Positions 61,549 to 64,000 of a stretch of 64,000 bases of DNA are shown here, in pieces (the first letter of the stretch is position 1; each line of letters opens with the position of its first letter). This DNA comes from Lutjanus erythropterus (lineage: Eukaryota; Chordata; Actinopteri; Lutjaniformes; Lutjanidae). The notes under the pieces are model-generated. The model did no database searches. It was given only the letters and a program-made list of their open reading frames with translations, and had not been told where the DNA came from. The DNA is taken from positions 42,357,250-42,421,249 of the forward strand of contig CM034594.1 in NCBI GenBank assembly GCA_020091685.1, read 5' to 3'. The position numbers were made by a program, and so were the translations under genes.

Positions 61549-61949
61549 CAACCCCAGATTTTAAGCTGGGAGATGTGTGCGAGTGCTGCGTTACATACAC
61601 TACATACATCTATGTTCATGAGATAAAGAAAATAATAACTCTCAGAATCTTAAGAAAGGAAATTTTGTGATACCTATTTTCCTTATTAAACAGAAAAATA
61701 CATCTGATCACCTTCTTAATTTAAGTTTCGCTCTTTTACTGAAGTAAGATGAGCTTAACTGCCTTATTATCTCATCATAAAACACTAAACAAAATTAAGA
61801 AAACTCACCAAATCTGGTTTGGTCAAAATAAATCCTTAATTCACTGCCTTTGATGTGAAAATATTAATTCTACAGAGGCAGACCATTAAGTTAGGTATAT
61901 GAATTGATAAAAATTGCTTCAAAAGACAACTGGTGATGAACTCCATAGT

Positions 61950-62432
61950 TTGTACAGGTGCTAGAATTCCTTAAACACTTGAATTTTAATGTAGTGTTTT
62001 CAAGGTTTGAAAGTGCTTGGATTTTGCATAACGTGCTTCAAGCACTTGCTTGAAATTGCAGTTGCATTACTTTAACATCAAATTGCTACCTGACTAAATA
62101 GTTTGGGTTATAGATAAAGAAATAAAAGAAGTTGGATGTTGGCTCAACCAGGATGCTAAATTAACTCATAAACATGTGACACATTAAGCTTTGTTTTGTT
62201 CTCCTTAAATTGGTCACCCTTCTGTAGAATGCTGTTTTTGATTATTTTGATTATTTATAGCATTATAACACCTGATTTTATGTGACGAAGAAGCAAATTA
62301 ATCATTTGATTATATCTATATTTATATGGATTTTACCACAGCTGTAAGGTGCTGGAAAAGCTTGAAAATGCACCTTGAATGTTCTTCAAAAGTGCTTGAA
62401 TTTGACTTTGGAAAAGGTGTAGGAACCATGCA
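61950..62432 (+). repeat. repeat family C, most complete copy
   Basis: Runs from ACAGGTGCTAGAATTCC through CAAGGTTTGAAAGTGCTTGG, TTCTGTAGAATGCTG and AAAGTGCTTGAATTTGACTT to GTGTAGGAACCATG. It joins in one piece the halves seen apart at 20475 and 22230. Confidence 0.7.
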
Positions 62433-62799
62433 CTATATTCATCCAGTCACTCAACTCTAAAGCTGAGGTGGTCTTGATTTCTGCTGCAGAATTGGGCCTC
62501 TGCTGCATCATACTGTGGGAAACTCAACATCCCCTGCTCTTTCTTTTTTTAAACACCAGGAGCTACATTGCATCTCATTTTAACACTGTTAATGTGTTAG
62601 GGTTTATTTTTCTTTAAACACATTTGCGCCTACATTAATGCTCCGTATTAACACCCTATCATATTTACACCATATGTTTCATACTAAACCTGGTTCCCTT
62701 AATGCACACAGGCCCATGTATACATGCGTGACATGTTCTTACATTGTCACTTCCATGCACTAGTGCTAACATGTGCACATTCTCTTAAGAGCACACATG

Positions 62800-63450
62800 G
62801 ACCCAGACATATTAATTCATTCATCTTACACCACACTCACACGGCAGCACCCCATTGCTAGGATAAGAGGTGTAAGCCCAGCTTCTCTCCATTTAAACTA
62901 CTCCAGCACTTTAGATGCCTGCACGGCCTGCATTCCCAGACAGGCATAACTCTCAGACGCTGCAGCCTAAGCACGTAGCATGGCATTTTACTGGCCTGTT
63001 GTGTTATTGTGACAAAGATCAAAGGTTGAACTTGAAAAGTCCTCTGCAGAGAAAGCCCCGAGAAAGGTGGTATTACATTTATGTTAGAGTTTTTCCAATG
63101 GCATGTTTTACAGTGAACAGTCACGGCCTGCGTGAGTGACTCAAACAATCAGTGGCTTTAACAAGCAATAAAAAGACACTTACAACTGATAAGGCATCTC
63201 TCTTAGTTTAATGAAGGGCTTAGCCAACCTCTTGCTGCTACCTTTTATTAAAGACAACCACGAGAACGTTTTAATTCTGAGGTCTGCGAGCATGTAAAAC
63301 GGATGGATAAAGGGGATTTTGGAGGAATGTTCAGGAGTTTATGGAAATCATCAAGAAGCGGCGGTGATGGATGCTGCAGGCACACTGAAGACACTGTACA
63401 TATGGCTTTATCATCAGCCGCTGAAGGAAAGCTATATAATACATGATCAC
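62800..63450. other. repeat-poor block (candidate conserved regulatory region)
   Basis: Mixed composition without recognisable repeats. It includes CAAAGATCAAAGG (TCF/LEF-like) and AACAAGCAATAAAAAGACAC. No protein family in its frames. Regulatory role is inference. Confidence 0.25.
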
Positions 63451-64000
63451 CACTCACACTGTCCCTGTCAGCACCACAGGCCAGCTTTACAGATACGTCT
63501 TAGTCCACATTCTTTTTTGCTGATGCATGTTCAACCCTTCATTTACCCCTTACCCTTTATTTACCCCCCACACCTCCTCACAACCCACTTTTTAGCACAA
63601 TCCATTACTATGACTGGGCTACTGTGTAAAATAATTTACTAATACTATTCCTATCACAATACAAAGTTTTAATGCCCAATCAAAACCATGTTAATTACAG
63701 TACCTTGTTAGAGAGACATAAATTACGACTGACTAAATGACTCCAAAGATTAAAAGTCTTTGGGATATAATATTGATAAGTATGTTTTCAAAATAAGAGC
63801 CCTTTACATCTACAGCAGTGTTGGAAATTAACTTTTTCTTTCACTTTTTTTTTAAACAAACAGTGATTTAATGTGAACAAAATCAGTATCGGTTCAAGTC
63901 TTGCTATATTTAGAACATGTTCTGCTTTTCTTTGTTGTCACACAGCGTCTTCCGACAGGGAACATAAGGTGCCGTCTCTGCTCTCTGCAGCCACCAGACT

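Overview
The window is a stretch of teleost fish nuclear DNA, most likely from a percomorph. Two vertebrate genes with GT-AG introns can be read. The rest is AT-rich intron and spacer filled with repeats familiar from spiny-rayed fishes: hAT transposons, foldback MITEs, L2- and L1-like LINE fragments, tRNA-headed SINEs and long CA/TG microsatellites. There are no bacterial-type operons, CRISPR arrays or phage genes. I recognised no retrovirus, LTR element or Polinton.

Layout. 1-226 is a MITE arm in an intron. 273-5340 holds the last five coding exons of ppm1d (WIP1, a nuclear PP2C-type phosphatase that switches off p53/ATM signalling), on the + strand; its first exon lies before the window. 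5341 to about 7270 is the probable ppm1d 3' UTR. About 7.6-10.4 kb is a nest of mobile elements, including a complete-ended hAT element at 8475-10347. About 11.57-11.81 kb is the promoter and non-coding first exon of brip1. 12010-55458 carries the first fifteen coding exons of brip1 (FANCJ/BACH1, a DEAH-box Fe-S DNA helicase of the Fanconi anaemia pathway), also on the + strand. The window ends inside the next brip1 intron. The 15 exons give 2430 nt (810 codons). They keep the human intron phases throughout and the exact human exon length in nine of fifteen cases (human values from memory). Walker A, the four Fe-S cysteines, DEAH, SGTL and the motif V region are all present.

The brip1 introns are the accessory part. 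Three hAT elements in the window keep exact 8-bp target-site duplications. An L1-like insertion has a 15-bp duplication and a SINE an 18-bp one. One intron shows a three-layer nest (repeat, MITE, L2 LINE). Several GC-richer, repeat-poor blocks, mainly 24.2-25.6 kb, parts of the 16-kb intron (38.4-54.5 kb) and 62.8-63.4 kb, look like candidate conserved regulatory sequence. That is inference and needs alignment.

Both genes act in the DNA-damage response (ppm1d ends the checkpoint, brip1 repairs cross-links and G4-stalled forks). Their close head-to-tail arrangement differs from the human order, where BCAS3, TBX2 and TBX4 lie between them. I found no convincing undescribed gene system. The notable items are the mobile-element nests, two unclassified repeat families, a possible alternative brip1 splice acceptor and the candidate regulatory blocks.
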